A stretch of DNA of 32,048 bases from positions 1 to 32,048 of the forward strand of contig JAUCBJ010003874.1 of assembly GCA_032718475.1 (NCBI GenBank), written 5' to 3'. Below, one piece after another: positions 1-10,485 of the stretch (position 1 is the first letter of the stretch; every line of letters starts with the position of its first letter). The notes under the pieces were generated by a model. It saw only the letters and a program-made list of their open reading frames with translations. It did not search any database and was not told where the DNA came from. Source of the DNA: Nemertoderma westbladi (lineage: Eukaryota > Xenacoelomorpha > Nemertodermatida > Nemertodermatidae). A program made the position numbers and the translations under genes.

Positions 1-677
1 ATTCACCCAAATATGCCGACTCTGTTGACTGTTAGCACAGAGCCAGAGCCTGATATTATAATGTTTTCAGTTACTATCGCCCTCGAATTCAGACCCAGCT
101 ACTAGAAATAGGCCGCGCCGCTTAATCTAAATTTCATCAGTATACCGAACTCGTTCGAGACTGAGTGTCGCTATTTAATAGCTACCTCTCGCCCTGTCAC
201 AGACCCAGCTTCTAACTATAAAACTATAATTAGGACGCCTTCATACAGAACACGTTGCCATTTCATAATGACTCTAAACTGAAGCTACACAAAGGAAAAG
301 GTGAGAAGTGATTATCTAATAATAACACACAAAATCCGATTGTTATACATACTCCTCCTTTTAACAAAGCCGCATTCAACTAACTCCCTTATTACGTATT
401 AGCCTGTGCTGTATCAATGCCTCAGTGGGTGGTCTCTACTACAACTGAAAGGCCCGACTCAGCTCCAGGTAAGTTAACAATCTGTCAATAATAAAAATGA
501 AAGCGAGCCGACATTTAGTCAGAGCAACCAAATGGATGTCCAAGGAGACGTGCTGTCTGGACTTGACTGAGTCGAGTTAAATCGCTTCGCCAAAACGACC
601 AAGTAGCCCATAGGAATACACTACATTTTTTTTGGCGATTTTGGTCATTTTGGCAGCCAAAACGACCAAGTTAATGT
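1..677. other. No gene seen; small inverted motifs
   Basis: No convincing ORF, RNA gene or element boundary was found. The word GCCAAAACGACCAAG occurs at about 591 and about 655. Between them lies its partial complement (GGCGATTTTGGTCATTTTGG), so this stretch can fold into a short hairpin. A CAGGTAAGT-like donor sequence at about 467 has no visible exon beside it. Confidence 0.4.
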
Positions 678-956
678 TTATTGGGATTGGGACTGTAACA
701 TTTCCGCATCTATTGCGTCCAGCACAAACTTGGCTCCTTCACTATTGGGGCGAAGTCCAGCCAGCCGTCTCCTCAACTCTCCATCACCTAGAAATCGTTG
801 ATAGTCTGACAGATAGATGTCAATAGCGTCCCTCTCATGCGGTTTCTCTGCTGTCGCTTCACTTTCCACTTGGGAAAAGGTAGCATCTGTTGATTCTCCA
901 TGGGTCGAGCGCTCAGCCAGCCGAGATTTCCACTGGGGTTCAATTTCGGGGTGAGA
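678..956 (-). CDS. Small coding-like ORF, unknown
   Basis: Unrecognised. The - strand is open for about 92 codons, from just after an in-frame TAA at 957-959 to a TAA at 678-680. There is no ATG near the upstream end; the first in-frame ATG is close to the C-terminus, so a complete small protein is unlikely and an exon or fragment is more plausible. The peptide is hydrophilic and charged (for example EKPHERDAIDIYLSDYQRFL and GELRRRLAGLRPNSEG), with no membrane segment or cysteine motif. A pyrimidine-rich stretch ending in AG lies just upstream at about 966-980, but an exon starting there would meet the TAA in this frame. The stop codon sits inside the word AATAAA. It could be the tail of a transposon protein. 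The coding call rests on composition only. Confidence 0.25.
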   Translation of the reverse strand, partial: SHPEIEPQWKSRLAERSTHGESTDATFSQVESEATAEKPHERDAIDIYLSDYQRFLGDGELRRRLAGLRPNSEGAKFVLDAIDAEMLQSQSQ

Positions 957-1301
957 TTACAATCTCTAAATAAACACAAAAATTACACGTAGGAATTTTT
1001 AGGGTAATTTTACAAGAAGTCTATAAACCAGCCTAACAAAGGGTTAGAATATCTGGTTATTACAAACAGACAGGATACTACGGTATTTGAAAATAACAAA
1101 GCAGTAGTAAATATACTGCGTTGTCCAGATAGGAAAAATACCACCATCTGACGACTTATAGCCGTATCGCTATAAGTACTACATTATGTATCACGGAGTG
1201 TTACCTAGAAGTTAATTACCGTGGCCTACCAGAGCCAACGTGCCTATTAACCACTTTACAACACAAATATACTGCCTACACACTAATTACCTTCGGAAAG
1301 C
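957..1301. other. No gene seen
   Basis: AT-rich anonymous sequence between the small ORF and the foldback element. Nothing is recognised apart from short GTAT/ATAC-rich words. Its last ten bases (1302-1311, ACTGTACACT) are the left TSD of the next element. Confidence 0.4.
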
Positions 1302-1311
1302 ACTGTACACT

Positions 1312-1666
1312 AGGGTGGAGTGAAAAAAAATGTTTTCTTTACTTTTAAGGGAAGCACTATTTTTCTGATGCCAAATCGGTCTAAACTAACATTGCAAAAA
1401 AAAATTTTTGATTTTGAAAAATTCTAAGCGGGCCTCACGACACTTGAAAATTTCAAATTTTTGGGAAGGCAATGCCAGTTTTGAAATTCTTAGATATTTT
1501 GTATTTTTGATAAAAGTTAAGGAAAATGCAAATATTTAATGTCAAATAGGTTGGAAACAAACACAAAATGTGAAATTGTGATTTTCATATAAATCTACCC
1601 CAGCCTCATGGCGTTTAAAATTTTGCAAAATTTGCCAAATTTTGCCCTAAAAATACAGCAAACCTA
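1312..1666. repeat. Foldback left TIR, outer part
   Basis: About 355 bp, complementary to 5304-5656 with scattered mismatches. It ends at the TA where the 1,971-bp element inserted. The right arm preserves the empty site (complement of ACCTACTTCG). Confidence 0.85.
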
Positions 1667-3637
1667 CAGTCGGGGTCTCAAAGTGCATCTGTTCTTTGAG
1701 ATATTCTCAAAGAACTAAAAGTGTCTCAAATTTCTAAAAGTGGTCCAAGAAAATGACAAAGTGTCCTCAAAGATTTCAAAGTAGTACTGTCAGTCATTTC
1801 ATACAGTTCTGCCTGAAGCTGGCTATGGTATGGGGTATATTGACTTTGACTATAGGGTAAAATATAAGTAATAAAAACCTCTATGAAACAATAAAGATGC
1901 CTCCAAAAAATACTGCAGTAATAAATATTTGTTACTGAAAGTAAGAATTAAACTTACTGCAGTAATAAAAAATTGTCTTTTTCTGCAGTAACAAATAATT
2001 TGTTACTGCAGTAGAAATTTTTATTCAATTATTTATTAATATTGATTACTGCAGTATAAATTTTTATTCAATTATTTATTAATTTATTAATATTGATTAT
2101 TGCAGTAATAAATATTTGTTACTGCAGTAATAAATATTTGTAACTGCAGTAACTAATATTTAATACAGCAGTATTTTTTGTAGGTATTTTTATTGTTTCA
2201 TAGAGGATTTTATCAATTTATATTTGGGCTCTTTAGAGACGCCGTAATTGCGGGCTATCGGAATGTGTTGGTATTTGTGTCATAGACAGTTTGTCTGTTG
2301 CCCTATCTATATTAATGTATAGTGCTAAAACTGTACAGTACTGTTTTAATTTGTTTAGCCCACGTGAACGCCGAATACCTTTACCAATGCATTTCAATGG
2401 TCAACCAGCCATACTTTGCCGCACTGTAAATTGTGTTATACAAAGTAAAGAATAACGATAGAGGCAGAAATAAAGATAAATGATTCAAGCGCACTAATTG
2501 GCTGTTCCCATAGATGTTTTAGGCATTGTTGGCGCGCAATGCATATGGTCAGAGCGTCCGCCCAGTCTGCCAAAATCTATTATGTAATCAAATGGTACCA
2601 CAAGCTAAGCAAAGCATGTGACAGTTCTTTCCGACTCTGCACCTGTTTGTTTGAAGGTCGCCGTCCGTGGGTCGCTGCTCACTAGCTGTGATTGATAGTT
2701 TAAACTGGGTGCCGCTTTGCCAGAAGGCGGTACACATCAATTGAATATGAGGCAAACATTTAAAATATGCTCAAATATAAACGCCAGCGGCAGGGGATAT
2801 TTTAATATCTCTATTAAGCTAAAACAACACAAGATTGTAGCCGTTCTATCGTACTTGAAAGTCGAAAGCCTTTCTTAGTTTTTAAGAAGGAATTCTCGCG
2901 CTCTCGTCAACATAGTTATCATATTAATTAAACAGTTAAGGTAGTACGGTTTGACCTGAGGTGACTAATGAAATGAATAACAAAAGTTATTACAAGCTTT
3001 CTCCCAACAGGGCTTCTTTAAGTCATTATAATGAAACTGCGTATACACAGAGAAACTACAGTGCAGTTTCTCTTATATTAATTGTTAACCTGATATTGTA
3101 TTATGTTATTAAAATAATCAATCTTGTCAAGCATTAATCTTGTTTCAGTAATTATGTTTAATGTATTATTTGAATGAATGTTTTTTAGAAAGACTTTAGG
3201 GTGTCGTGTCGTAAATTCAATTTGTACTTGCGACCGAAAACCCATCCCTTAATGACCTCAGGAACCTCAATTTGATAAATTAATGGGAATATAGCTTCTA
3301 TGCAACAACTGGCCAGCACACAAGTGTCACTTTGTTGCCCGCATAATATTGTTCCCCGAGAATGCCTCTTCCTCTCAGTTAACTTACTACGAGCTGTCAA
3401 TCAGGAACTCCTCGGAGTTTATTTTCTCAAAGAATTAAAAGTGCGCAAACTACCTCAAAGTGACATTTCTCAAAGAATTCAAAGTGCCTAAAAGGAGGAA
3501 ATCACTTTGAGATTCCCAACTAAAAGTGTCTACAAGAATTCAAAGCGGCCGTTGGGAGTAATGTAATGACTTTTAGACACTTTTAGAAAAACTTTGAGAA
3601 AAACTCAAAGAACAGATGCACTTTGAGACCCCGACTG
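1667..3637. mobile_element. Tc1/mariner-type non-autonomous element, TA TSD
   Basis: The ends are perfect inverted repeats of at least 34 bp beginning CAGTCGGGGTCTCAAAGTGC, flanked by TA at 1665-1666 and 3638-3639. The opposite foldback arm shows a single TA at the same point, which proves insertion with TA duplication. CAGT-type ends and a TA target are typical of Tc1/mariner elements. The subterminal regions at both ends repeat CTCAAAG/CTTTGAG and AAAAGTG words. No DD(E/D) transposase is visible, so it is probably mobilised in trans. A second, damaged relative lies at about 17283-17855. The interior from about 2250 to 3400 is not recognised; one 71-codon ORF on - at 3185-3400 has no recognisable domain. 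Confidence 0.85.
1868..2217. repeat. Hairpin element with TTACTGCAGTAA array
   Basis: An inverted repeat of about 60-75 bp per arm: CCTCTATGAAACAATAAA near 1880 pairs with its complement near 2200. The arms continue into CCAAAAAATACTGCAGTAAT. Between them the palindromic word TTACTGCAGTAA (perfect or near-perfect) and ATAAATATTTG alternate several times. Half of the same structure recurs at about 17365-17465, so it belongs to the repeat family and is not local slippage. The TSD is ambiguous in this AT-rich sequence. Confidence 0.65.
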
Positions 3638-4430
3638 TACTTCGTAGTCTGTATAGTTGAAATCGATGTACTGTGATTTGGAGTTGTTCCTGAGTGAAAA
3701 CCAAGTCCCCTGATTTGATCACAACTTTATTTCAATACTAGAAACCCAGCTAGCTGGCTGTGAATTTGCCTTTGGATCAAATTCCCAATAAGTATATTAT
3801 AAACAACAGTAGGCCTAGGTCTAGGAAGAAGGATAATTCTAAATTAGGAAAACACGAGAAAAACATATGAAAAACACTGCAAAGCACCCGGAAAACATTA
3901 AAATTATTGATCAACAGGAAATTTAATACATGATTACACTGAATTGGTAATCTTAAATGTACTCCTCGCATAGCACACGTTAAGTAATCTCCATAAAACA
4001 TAGGGAAAACACTATAAACCCTCTGGACAACAGTGAAATTTTACCTATATTTCGCTAGAAAGCGGGGTAGCTCAATTGGCTGAGCGCCAGGCCTGCAATC
4101 GATTGGTTGTAGGTTCAGCCCCACCAGGGTCCACTCAGCCGCCTTTCATCCACTGGGGTCGATAAATTAGATTTGCTTTAATATAATTATTTAATTTAAT
4201 TTAATATAATTAAAATAGATTTGCTTGATATGCTGCTAATAATACTAGGTGAAAGAAGAAATCAATCAGCATGCAGTTCAGCACTATCCTTGTTTTACTG
4301 GTCAGCCAGTAGTACCAGTGTTGCTGTATTCTGGTATTACATAGTGTATTCCAGTATTGTTAGTGTTAGATCAATTCATCTGCTAAATGTTGGCAGTTGA
4401 AGTTCAGAAGTTGTGGTATTTATTATTAAG
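3638..4430. repeat. Foldback left arm, inner part
   Basis: Complementary to about 4575-5303. Matching landmarks include CTAGAAACCCAGC, TAAACAACAGTAGG, GAAGAAGGATAATTCTAAATTAG, and CATCTGCTAAATGTTG near the loop. The SINE at about 4048-4228 has no counterpart in the other arm. Confidence 0.8.
4048..4228 (+). mobile_element. tRNA-derived SINE inserted in foldback arm
   Basis: The right foldback arm reads straight from ...TTTTACCTA into ATGCTGCTAA, so about 180 bp here are an insertion. The head from about 4061 has an A box (TAGCTCAATTGGCTGAGCGC), an anticodon-like CCTGCAATC (TGC, alanine-like) and a B box (GGTTCAGCCCC). These are the internal RNA polymerase III promoter elements of a tRNA gene. 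It continues CCACTCAGCCGCCTTTCATC, then GGGGTCGATAAATT, which resembles the conserved core of tRNA-SINEs described from molluscs and other invertebrates (from memory, no search made). The tail is AT-rich (TTTAATATAATT repeats). It is a SINE and not a functional tRNA: the arms pair poorly. Confidence 0.75.
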
Positions 4431-4574
4431 GATACCATTCATACCAGAAAACCGAACAGACTAGAAAATCATGTGTGATGTATTCGACATCTTGCATCCG
4501 CGCTTCTAGCCACACTGGTATGCCACTTCACTACAGTATCTCTGTAGGTAGGACCTAACTGTGGCCCTCTTGCT

Positions 4575-5656
4575 GTCTTAATATTAAATACCGCAACCAT
4601 CTGCACTTTAACTGTTCAACATTTAGCAGATGACAAGATCCAACACTAAAAATACTTGAATACTGGAATACACTAATACCAGAATACACCATTAATGTGC
4701 CTCTACCGACTGACCAGTAAAACTGTTGAAATGCATGCTGATTGGTTACTGTTCCTTGGCTGCCGGGCAACAATGGTTTCTGTGTAGTATTAGACACTTT
4801 CAACTTATTGTTTAGCAGCATATTAGGTAAAATTTAATGCTATTCAATGCCAATCATTTTTTCACTGTTTTCTGGACAGTTTATAGTTGTCCCTATGTTT
4901 TACGTAGATTACTTAATGGTGTGATATGCGAGGAGTACATTCAAGATTACCAATTCAGTGTAATTATTACATGTATTAAATTTCCTGTTGATCAATATTT
5001 TTACTTTTTCCGGGTGCATTACAGTGTTTTTCGTTGGTTTTTCTAGTGCTTTACTGTTTTACTGTTTTATTGTTTTACTTTTTTTTTTTTAGTGTTTTCC
5101 TAATTTAGAATTATCCTTCTTCCTATATACCTACTGTTGTTTATAATATACTTATTGGGCATTTGATCCGAAGGTAAATTCACAACCAGCAAGCTGGGTT
5201 TCTAGTATTGAAATATAGTTGTAATCAAATCAGGGAACTTGGTTTCACTCAGGAAGAACTCCAAACCCTAGTAAATCGATTTCAACTATAGAGACTACGA
5301 AGTAGGTTTGCTGTATTTTAAGGGTGAAATTTGGCAAATTTTGCAAAATTTCAAAGGCCATGAGGCTGGGGTAGATTTATATGAAAACCACAATTTCACA
5401 TTTTGTGTTTGTTTCCAACCTATTTGACATTAAATATTTGCATCTTCCTTAACTTTTATCAAAAATACAAAATATCTGGGATTTTCAAAACTGGCATTGC
5501 CTTCTCAAAAATTTGAAATTTTCAAGTGTCGTGAGGCCCGCTTAGAATTTTTCGAAATCAAAAAATTTTTTTTGCAAAATTAGTTTAGACCGATTTGGCA
5601 TCAGAAAAATAGTGCTTCCCTTAAATATAAAGAAAATTTTTTTTTCACTCCACCCT
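4575..5656. repeat. Foldback right arm, uninterrupted
   Basis: The intact complement of the left arm, about 1.08 kb. It gives the empty-site sequence for the Tc1-type element and the SINE. A T-rich slippage tract (about 5050-5090, TTTTACTGTTTTATTG type) is expanded relative to the other arm. Confidence 0.85.
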
Positions 5657-5666
5657 ACTGTACACT

Positions 5667-7503
5667 AAACCCTAAATTAGGTACAAGTACTTATACAACA
5701 AATAATCAGCAGTTGAAAATACTTGTACAGCTAAAAGAACCACGGTATCTGCCGGAGTGAGCAAAGCATAAAATCTCCAGTCTTTACCTATGCCAAACAG
5801 CCCTGATGTAGTACCGGGGTTAATTTAACTATAACGGTATGTCTAACAAGCACAATTACTGTAGGAATAAACTTGGGGGTATGAATGTTGCGAATAATCG
5901 CATAAACTCTGAATAATAAATATTACGCTACCCGTACAGACTACACAAACAAAATACAAACCAAACGCTGGCAAACTACTATCAAGCCTAAATAAACTAC
6001 AGTATATGCAGACTCCGAAATGGTTAGTTAGTATGCGTTCTAACCCAGTAGTACGACTTATTCTTTCAGGGGGGATTTACCTTACAGCACTGGATGCCAC
6101 CCACTTTCCTAACTAGTACTTTATCGGACATACACTCTACACACACTGCAATCTCTTCAGACTTAACAACAGTCAGACAACAGTCCAGCCTACAAATTAT
6201 CTGTACAATCTGAGCAGGCTTACACGCCTTCTGCTCAATATTAGCCTACAAATAAATAAAACTGACAGAAATAAGTAAAATCCCAATAAAAAACCAGGGC
6301 GGGCCCTCCCTGATTAAATATCAAGACCTACCGGTATATAATTATCAAAATCGAATAATACTGCTGTACTTGTACTGCTGTAAGTACCGGTTCGGGTAGT
6401 TAGGCAGTCAGGCCTACTGGTTACCGGTCGACCGGTACTTTAGACTGTATTTATTGCCTACACTGCAATCAGAACTTTATAACTGTTATTGTTCGCGCTT
6501 TCAGACCTTTAGCAGTTTAACCTGCCAAATTTAGGTGTCTTCTAGGTTATAAATCGACTTTAGCCTATGACGAGTATTTGATACACTACATTAGCCGAAG
6601 CCAGCCTATGCGCGACCATTCACCCGCTGGATATACCCGGGAGACTGGATTCGGAAGCTCTGACCTTATTGCGATGTAGGCCTACTGTATTATTCGATTG
6701 ATCGTTAATATATAATCTCTGACCAATATTATTCACTTTCGGGAAATATCAACAGTTCCTTTAGGACGTGGCGCTCTAAGTATGTAAACAGAGTTATGAC
6801 TTACACTAGACACAACAGGATGGCTATTGATTCACGTATAAAGCGCATTCTTTAGGAGATGCTTTGTTATCTATCACACTCATGCACACTACCGCACAAT
6901 ACTGCACACCGATCTGCCGACCTTCACTAATTTTAGTCACATATAAAGAGAACAGCAACTGACACCTGTAGGGCCTATGAAATAGCATTAAATTCACTCC
7001 AAAACCACTTTAATGTAAGTCGCAATTGTTATATGTAACCGGTCTCTCTAACCTTCAGTATATCAAGAAGATTGGGGTTTTCTGATTATTTATCGATATT
7101 CTCCAAATATAACAATATTCCTTCAACTGATATAATTAATAACCGACAGTAAATAGCAGTAAAATAATGCGGTGATAGGTATGTATGGTATGATATGGGC
7201 TGTATGCCAGTTTGGTTTGCGGTGTGGTTTGATATGATAACAGTTATACGTTTCTATGATCAAAGCCTACTAATGTTTGGCTAAAGCCTGAAACACAGAA
7301 TCATTCCACAGCCGGTCTTCTAGGCTTAGGAAAAATACACACTGACTGAATTGCGTGAGTTTCTGTATACAATGTCCAACACAGAGTGAAAACCGCTCTG
7401 ATTGGTCGACCGAACAAAGAACGAACAAAGAACAAAGAAAAAGTTTCACGTGGACACAGCTGATAGATGTCGTCATCTGAGTTCCGATGTTTAGAGTATT
7501 TGA
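5667..7503. other. No gene seen
   Basis: AT-rich anonymous DNA. It has many short ACCGGT/TACCGGTA and TAGGCCTA words, notably 6370-6440. A 92-codon ORF on - at 7270-7548 has no recognisable domain, is rich in Ser, Cys and Phe, and is not supported as a gene. Confidence 0.4.
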
Positions 7504-7645
7504 GCTTATTGCGGAGAAAAATGGCTTTTTATGTCCGCTAAAGCACACATGCAGACATAGTGGGCAAAATCGCTTGTTATGTCCGCTAAAATACCTACTC
7601 GGTATATTGTGGAGAAAAATAGCTTGTTACATCCGCAAAAGCTTT
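7504..7645. repeat. Degenerate ~50-bp tandem repeat, 3 copies
   Basis: Three imperfect copies of a unit like ATTG(C/T)GGAGAAAAAT(A/G)GC followed by TTGTTATGTCCGCTAAA. They start near 7508, 7558 and 7606 and are followed by AT-rich DNA. No gene is associated. Confidence 0.55.
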
Positions 7646-8290
7646 TACAAAAACTATAGTGAATTAATCACTACTCTTTAATTTTGAAGTTGTCTGTATA
7701 CACTAAATCAATTTGTTGCAAATATGTGTATATTTTTGATGCAGTTTTATTTATGATATATGATATTTATGAATTAGAAGTAACATTTTTGTGTATTTGT
7801 CTATAAATCATCAAGGCGGTAATGTTGACTTGTGCCGTACTTTACATTTTCTGCAATATCTCAAGAACTATTCGCTCTATGCTTGTTTTGATGGTGTCTA
7901 CCCCCACTAAATCGGTAATTGCGGTTCTAATGAGCATAATATTAATGCCGTAGGAGAACTAAAAGTTGTCCATCACCAAAATTGAGAATAATCATCACTT
8001 GCGCCAAATAGTAGGTTCTGGTCATTTGCCTGTGGCACTACTTCCCTTGATCCAAAAATTAAAATTTTGGTATCTAACTAAGTTTGGACCCATTTGATGA
8101 CATTTGATGCATGCAGGAAGTTATTTTTTGAGTCAATGATCTTTCATCAATGTGTTATATTGTTATAAATTTCATTATGGTGCATCGCGATGGCACAAAA
8201 TTTCAACCCTCTTGGGATCCGTGAAGATATAGACGAAATTGAAAGAAATTTTTTTTGCCTTATTTTTTTACCATTTGGCAACTTTTGTGC
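7646..8290. other. No gene seen; possibly LINE-derived at its end
   Basis: Anonymous. A GTGCCGTACTTTACATTTT word at about 7833 resembles the GTCCCGCACTTTACA motif of the 208-bp repeat further on. From about 8150 the - strand is open towards the reverse-transcriptase fragment, but no domain can be followed. Confidence 0.35.
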
Positions 8291-8660
8291 ACCGGTAGAC
8301 AATGAAATCGAAAAAAAGTAAAAACGCACCGCCCTAATGCATAGTCCATGTGACACTGTTATTAAAGAAGGGCAAAGTAACTTGCGGGAGTCGGTGTTTA
8401 AACTATTTTTATTTCTGTATAGAAACCTAAGCCTTCTGTTAACTTTCGAGAAAATATTTTTCACTGTGCTTTCTCCTGATAAGCAGTTATCCAATGTGAC
8501 GCCTAAATATTTAACTTCCTTTTTATTTTCAATCTTATGTCCATTACTAGTGACTTCAAACTTAGTTACCTTCTTTAACTTCCTTTTGGAACCAAACAAA
8601 ACTTGTTTGTTGTATTTGGTGTTACTGATTAAATTGGAATCATTAATATTAATATTTTAT
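8291..8660 (-). pseudogene. LINE reverse transcriptase fragment (thumb region)
   Basis: Reading on -, the peptide contains LLFGSK-like residues, then TSNGHKIENKKEVKYLGVTL and DNCLSG...FSKVNRRLRFLYRNKN. This is the post-catalytic region of non-LTR retrotransposon reverse transcriptases, where (V/I)KYLG(V/I)xLD is a standard landmark. About 20 codons further on the frame shifts: the expected IQCHMDYA segment is readable in another frame near 8340. Neither the catalytic YADD box nor an endonuclease is present. It is a dead, truncated copy of the CR1/Jockey-like type, with clade assigned only by resemblance. It lies just upstream, in plus-strand order, of a second LINE piece on the same strand that looks like a different family. 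Confidence 0.75.
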
Positions 8661-8763
8661 TTGCTAGACCTTAATATTTTCCAACGTGAGAGTATTAGTC
8701 ACAAATAATTGTATTGCTCAGATTGGGGTGCTGATTTTATAGATGTCTTTATGTATTTTACAT

Positions 8764-9000
8764 ACTACTACTACTAGGTCGAGCGAACTCGGACAGTGGA
8801 AATGAGATCCTTCCAGGCTTCCCGATTCTCCATAGTTGTCGCAATTTCGTTTCTCCTAAGTTCAGTATCCCTTTCAAGTTGATCTATATATGTTATGGCC
8901 AGTCGTCTACGACTACGCTTTCCATGAGTTGGTTGCCAGAAAAGTAGATCTGGTATGACCTCGTCTTTACTTCGCCAGCAGTGCCCACTGAATCTTAATC
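8764..9000 (-). pseudogene. LINE ORF2 C-terminal tail with (TAG)n 3' end
   Basis: On - the frame is open and reads RFSGHCWRSKDEVIPDLLFW, then QPTHGKRSRRR, TYIDQLERDTELRRNEI and MENREAWKDLISTVRVRST, then stop. The GHCxR...W.P.HG..SRRR pattern with a terminal MExRExW is the C-terminal tail of many invertebrate LINE ORF2 proteins. It is followed on - by CTAGTAGTAGTAGTATG, a TAG-type 3' microsatellite tail typical of insertion by target-primed reverse transcription. It is 5'-truncated to about 235 bp. An inverted, shorter and damaged copy of the same family lies at 13859-14080. This one keeps the frame intact and so is the better reference. Confidence 0.85.
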
Positions 9001-9110
9001 TGCGTTAATCTGTATTTTACATGTTTTACTATTATATTGTCAATTTACCTTTTACTTAACATAGCCGCCGGTGGCGTAAGTCCGAATGAATAAATAAAAT
9101 AATAAATACT
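9001..9110 (+). other. LINE-like 3' end with AATAAA-rich tail
   Basis: CCGCCGGTGGCGTAAGTCCG at about 9064-9083 is followed by AATGAATAAATAAAATAATAAAT. This resembles the 3'-terminal hairpin plus AATAAA-type tail of CR1/L2-like elements. No coding part is attached on this strand. The reading is by resemblance only. Confidence 0.35.
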
Positions 9111-10485
9111 GCCGCTGTGCCAATGTTAGTAGTAAGAAACGATGCACATACTGCACTGTACATATATCCAACTGAGCCTGTCAACACAGGGTACAGCTAT
9201 TATATTGTATAACCTACCTACTGGTAATAGGTAACTGGTTAGCTCACTTACAGGCCTGATATTTCTTCTGCCCAATATTAGTAAATTGCCACTAACTACT
9301 GTAACAATTTAGTTGGGATCATCGGTGGCAATAATAATTATTACAGATGTCCATCTATAATTTTGCCGGAACATTGAGCAAAAGTAATGATACATTCGTA
9401 TTAATTGTTTCGGCAATAATTGTATCATGTATGTTACCCACGCCACGGCATATTAGGCCAAGCCATATGAGGTATATCCGTCAAACCCACACCGTGTCCC
9501 TTTGGTCATCCGGACACAGAACTTCTCACTTTATTTTCGAATTTCTTGTCAAGTACATTCTTTCATTTTTTATCTTTCATCTTACATCTTTCATTCTTTC
9601 ATTATTTACCTATCCACGCATCACAAAGAAAACCACTTACAGACATTCTCGCATTCCATAACTTGCTGCATGCATGTGTCGCAATCCAGCCTACAATTCA
9701 AATGTGGGGTGAGCCACGAAGTGAGTGAGCCTTAGCGTAGTGGTACCATTAATCAACCTGTCGTTCTGTCGTTCTGTCGTTCTGTCGCGTTTTTTTTCAG
9801 TATTTTATTTTAAACGTTAATAACCTTGATGAAATCTATCCAAACTTGGTACACATGTTGTTTGGCAAAAGTTTGAAAATTTTCCAAGTAGAATTTGCGT
9901 GGGGCCTTCGTGCAGCATCAGTGTAACTGTTATTGTAGTTATAATATATTTATTTATCCAAAATTAACATGCGTTAAATTATTATTACTGTAGGATAAAT
10001 CAGCTGGTTTTCTGACAAATTTTGCAAAACATAGGGGCTGTCTGCCAATCTGCATGTACCATTTGTACCGGTACTGTCAGGCTGTACTCAATTCCTGAAT
10101 CGAGAATTCTGCAATCAGTCAATACTGCAATACAGGTCAGCCGGTACCATACACTGCAGACATTCCATATCATGTAATCTAAACATGGCCCCGGAAAACC
10201 TTGCGGTGATTATAGTTTAGGCCTAATTAGCCTAGTACCGGTAATAATAATATAAAATAGTTTAGATAGTTCAGTAGTTACCGCTAATCATTCAGTCATT
10301 GGCACGGTACACCGTATTGCTGTACTGCCGTTGTAGTGCGCACCGTAGGTACCACCCATGCGTAGGCTGACTGTGCTGATTATGGTACTGTCAGACTGTG
10401 GTACCTAAGCTATATACTGTTAGGTATATTGCTGTATTGGGGTGGGGTTAGGAATAATCCATTTGTTTTAGCATTGAACTGTTGA
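9111..10485. other. No gene seen; dispersed repeat pieces
   Basis: Anonymous DNA. About 9812-9860 is inversely related to about 11863-11927: both carry CCAAACTTGGTACAC and GATGAAAT words. CGTGGGGCCTTCGTGCAGCA at about 9898 has its near-complement at about 13122-13148. These are probably pieces of an old repeat family. ACCGGT and GGTACC words are frequent. The ORFs at 9347-9735 are T-rich and unsupported. Confidence 0.4.
9759..9787. repeat. (TGTCGTTC)n microsatellite
   Basis: About 3.5 perfect copies of the 8-bp unit, followed by CGCG and a T tract. Confidence 0.85.

Larger units (their letters stand above)
1312..5656. mobile_element. MULE-like foldback DNA transposon, nested inserts
   Basis: The element starts AGGGTGGAGTGAAAA and ends with its complement. 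It is flanked by the perfect 10-bp duplication ACTGTACACT (1302-1311 and 5657-5666). Nearly the whole element is an imperfect palindrome: the left arm is 1312-1666 plus 3638-4430, the right arm 4575-5656, with a loop of about 145 bp. Parts of the left arm missing from the right are later inserts (1667-3637 and about 4048-4228). Without them the element is about 2.2 kb. No transposase is visible, so it is non-autonomous. A 9-11 bp TSD with very long terminal inverted repeats (TIRs) is the pattern of Mutator-like/Foldback elements. The superfamily is inferred from that pattern, not from a protein. ORFs inside are short and mirror each other between the arms. Confidence 0.85.

Noticed and set aside
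3777-5046. Hydrophobic ORFs in the foldback arms
   Set aside because: The 3777-4001 (-) and 4837-5046 (+) ORFs are the same arm sequence read twice; they are AT-rich with no conserved motif.
8337-8708. 123-codon ORF on +
   Set aside because: It is antisense to the LINE reverse-transcriptase fragment; the peptide is T-rich hydrophobic with no domain.
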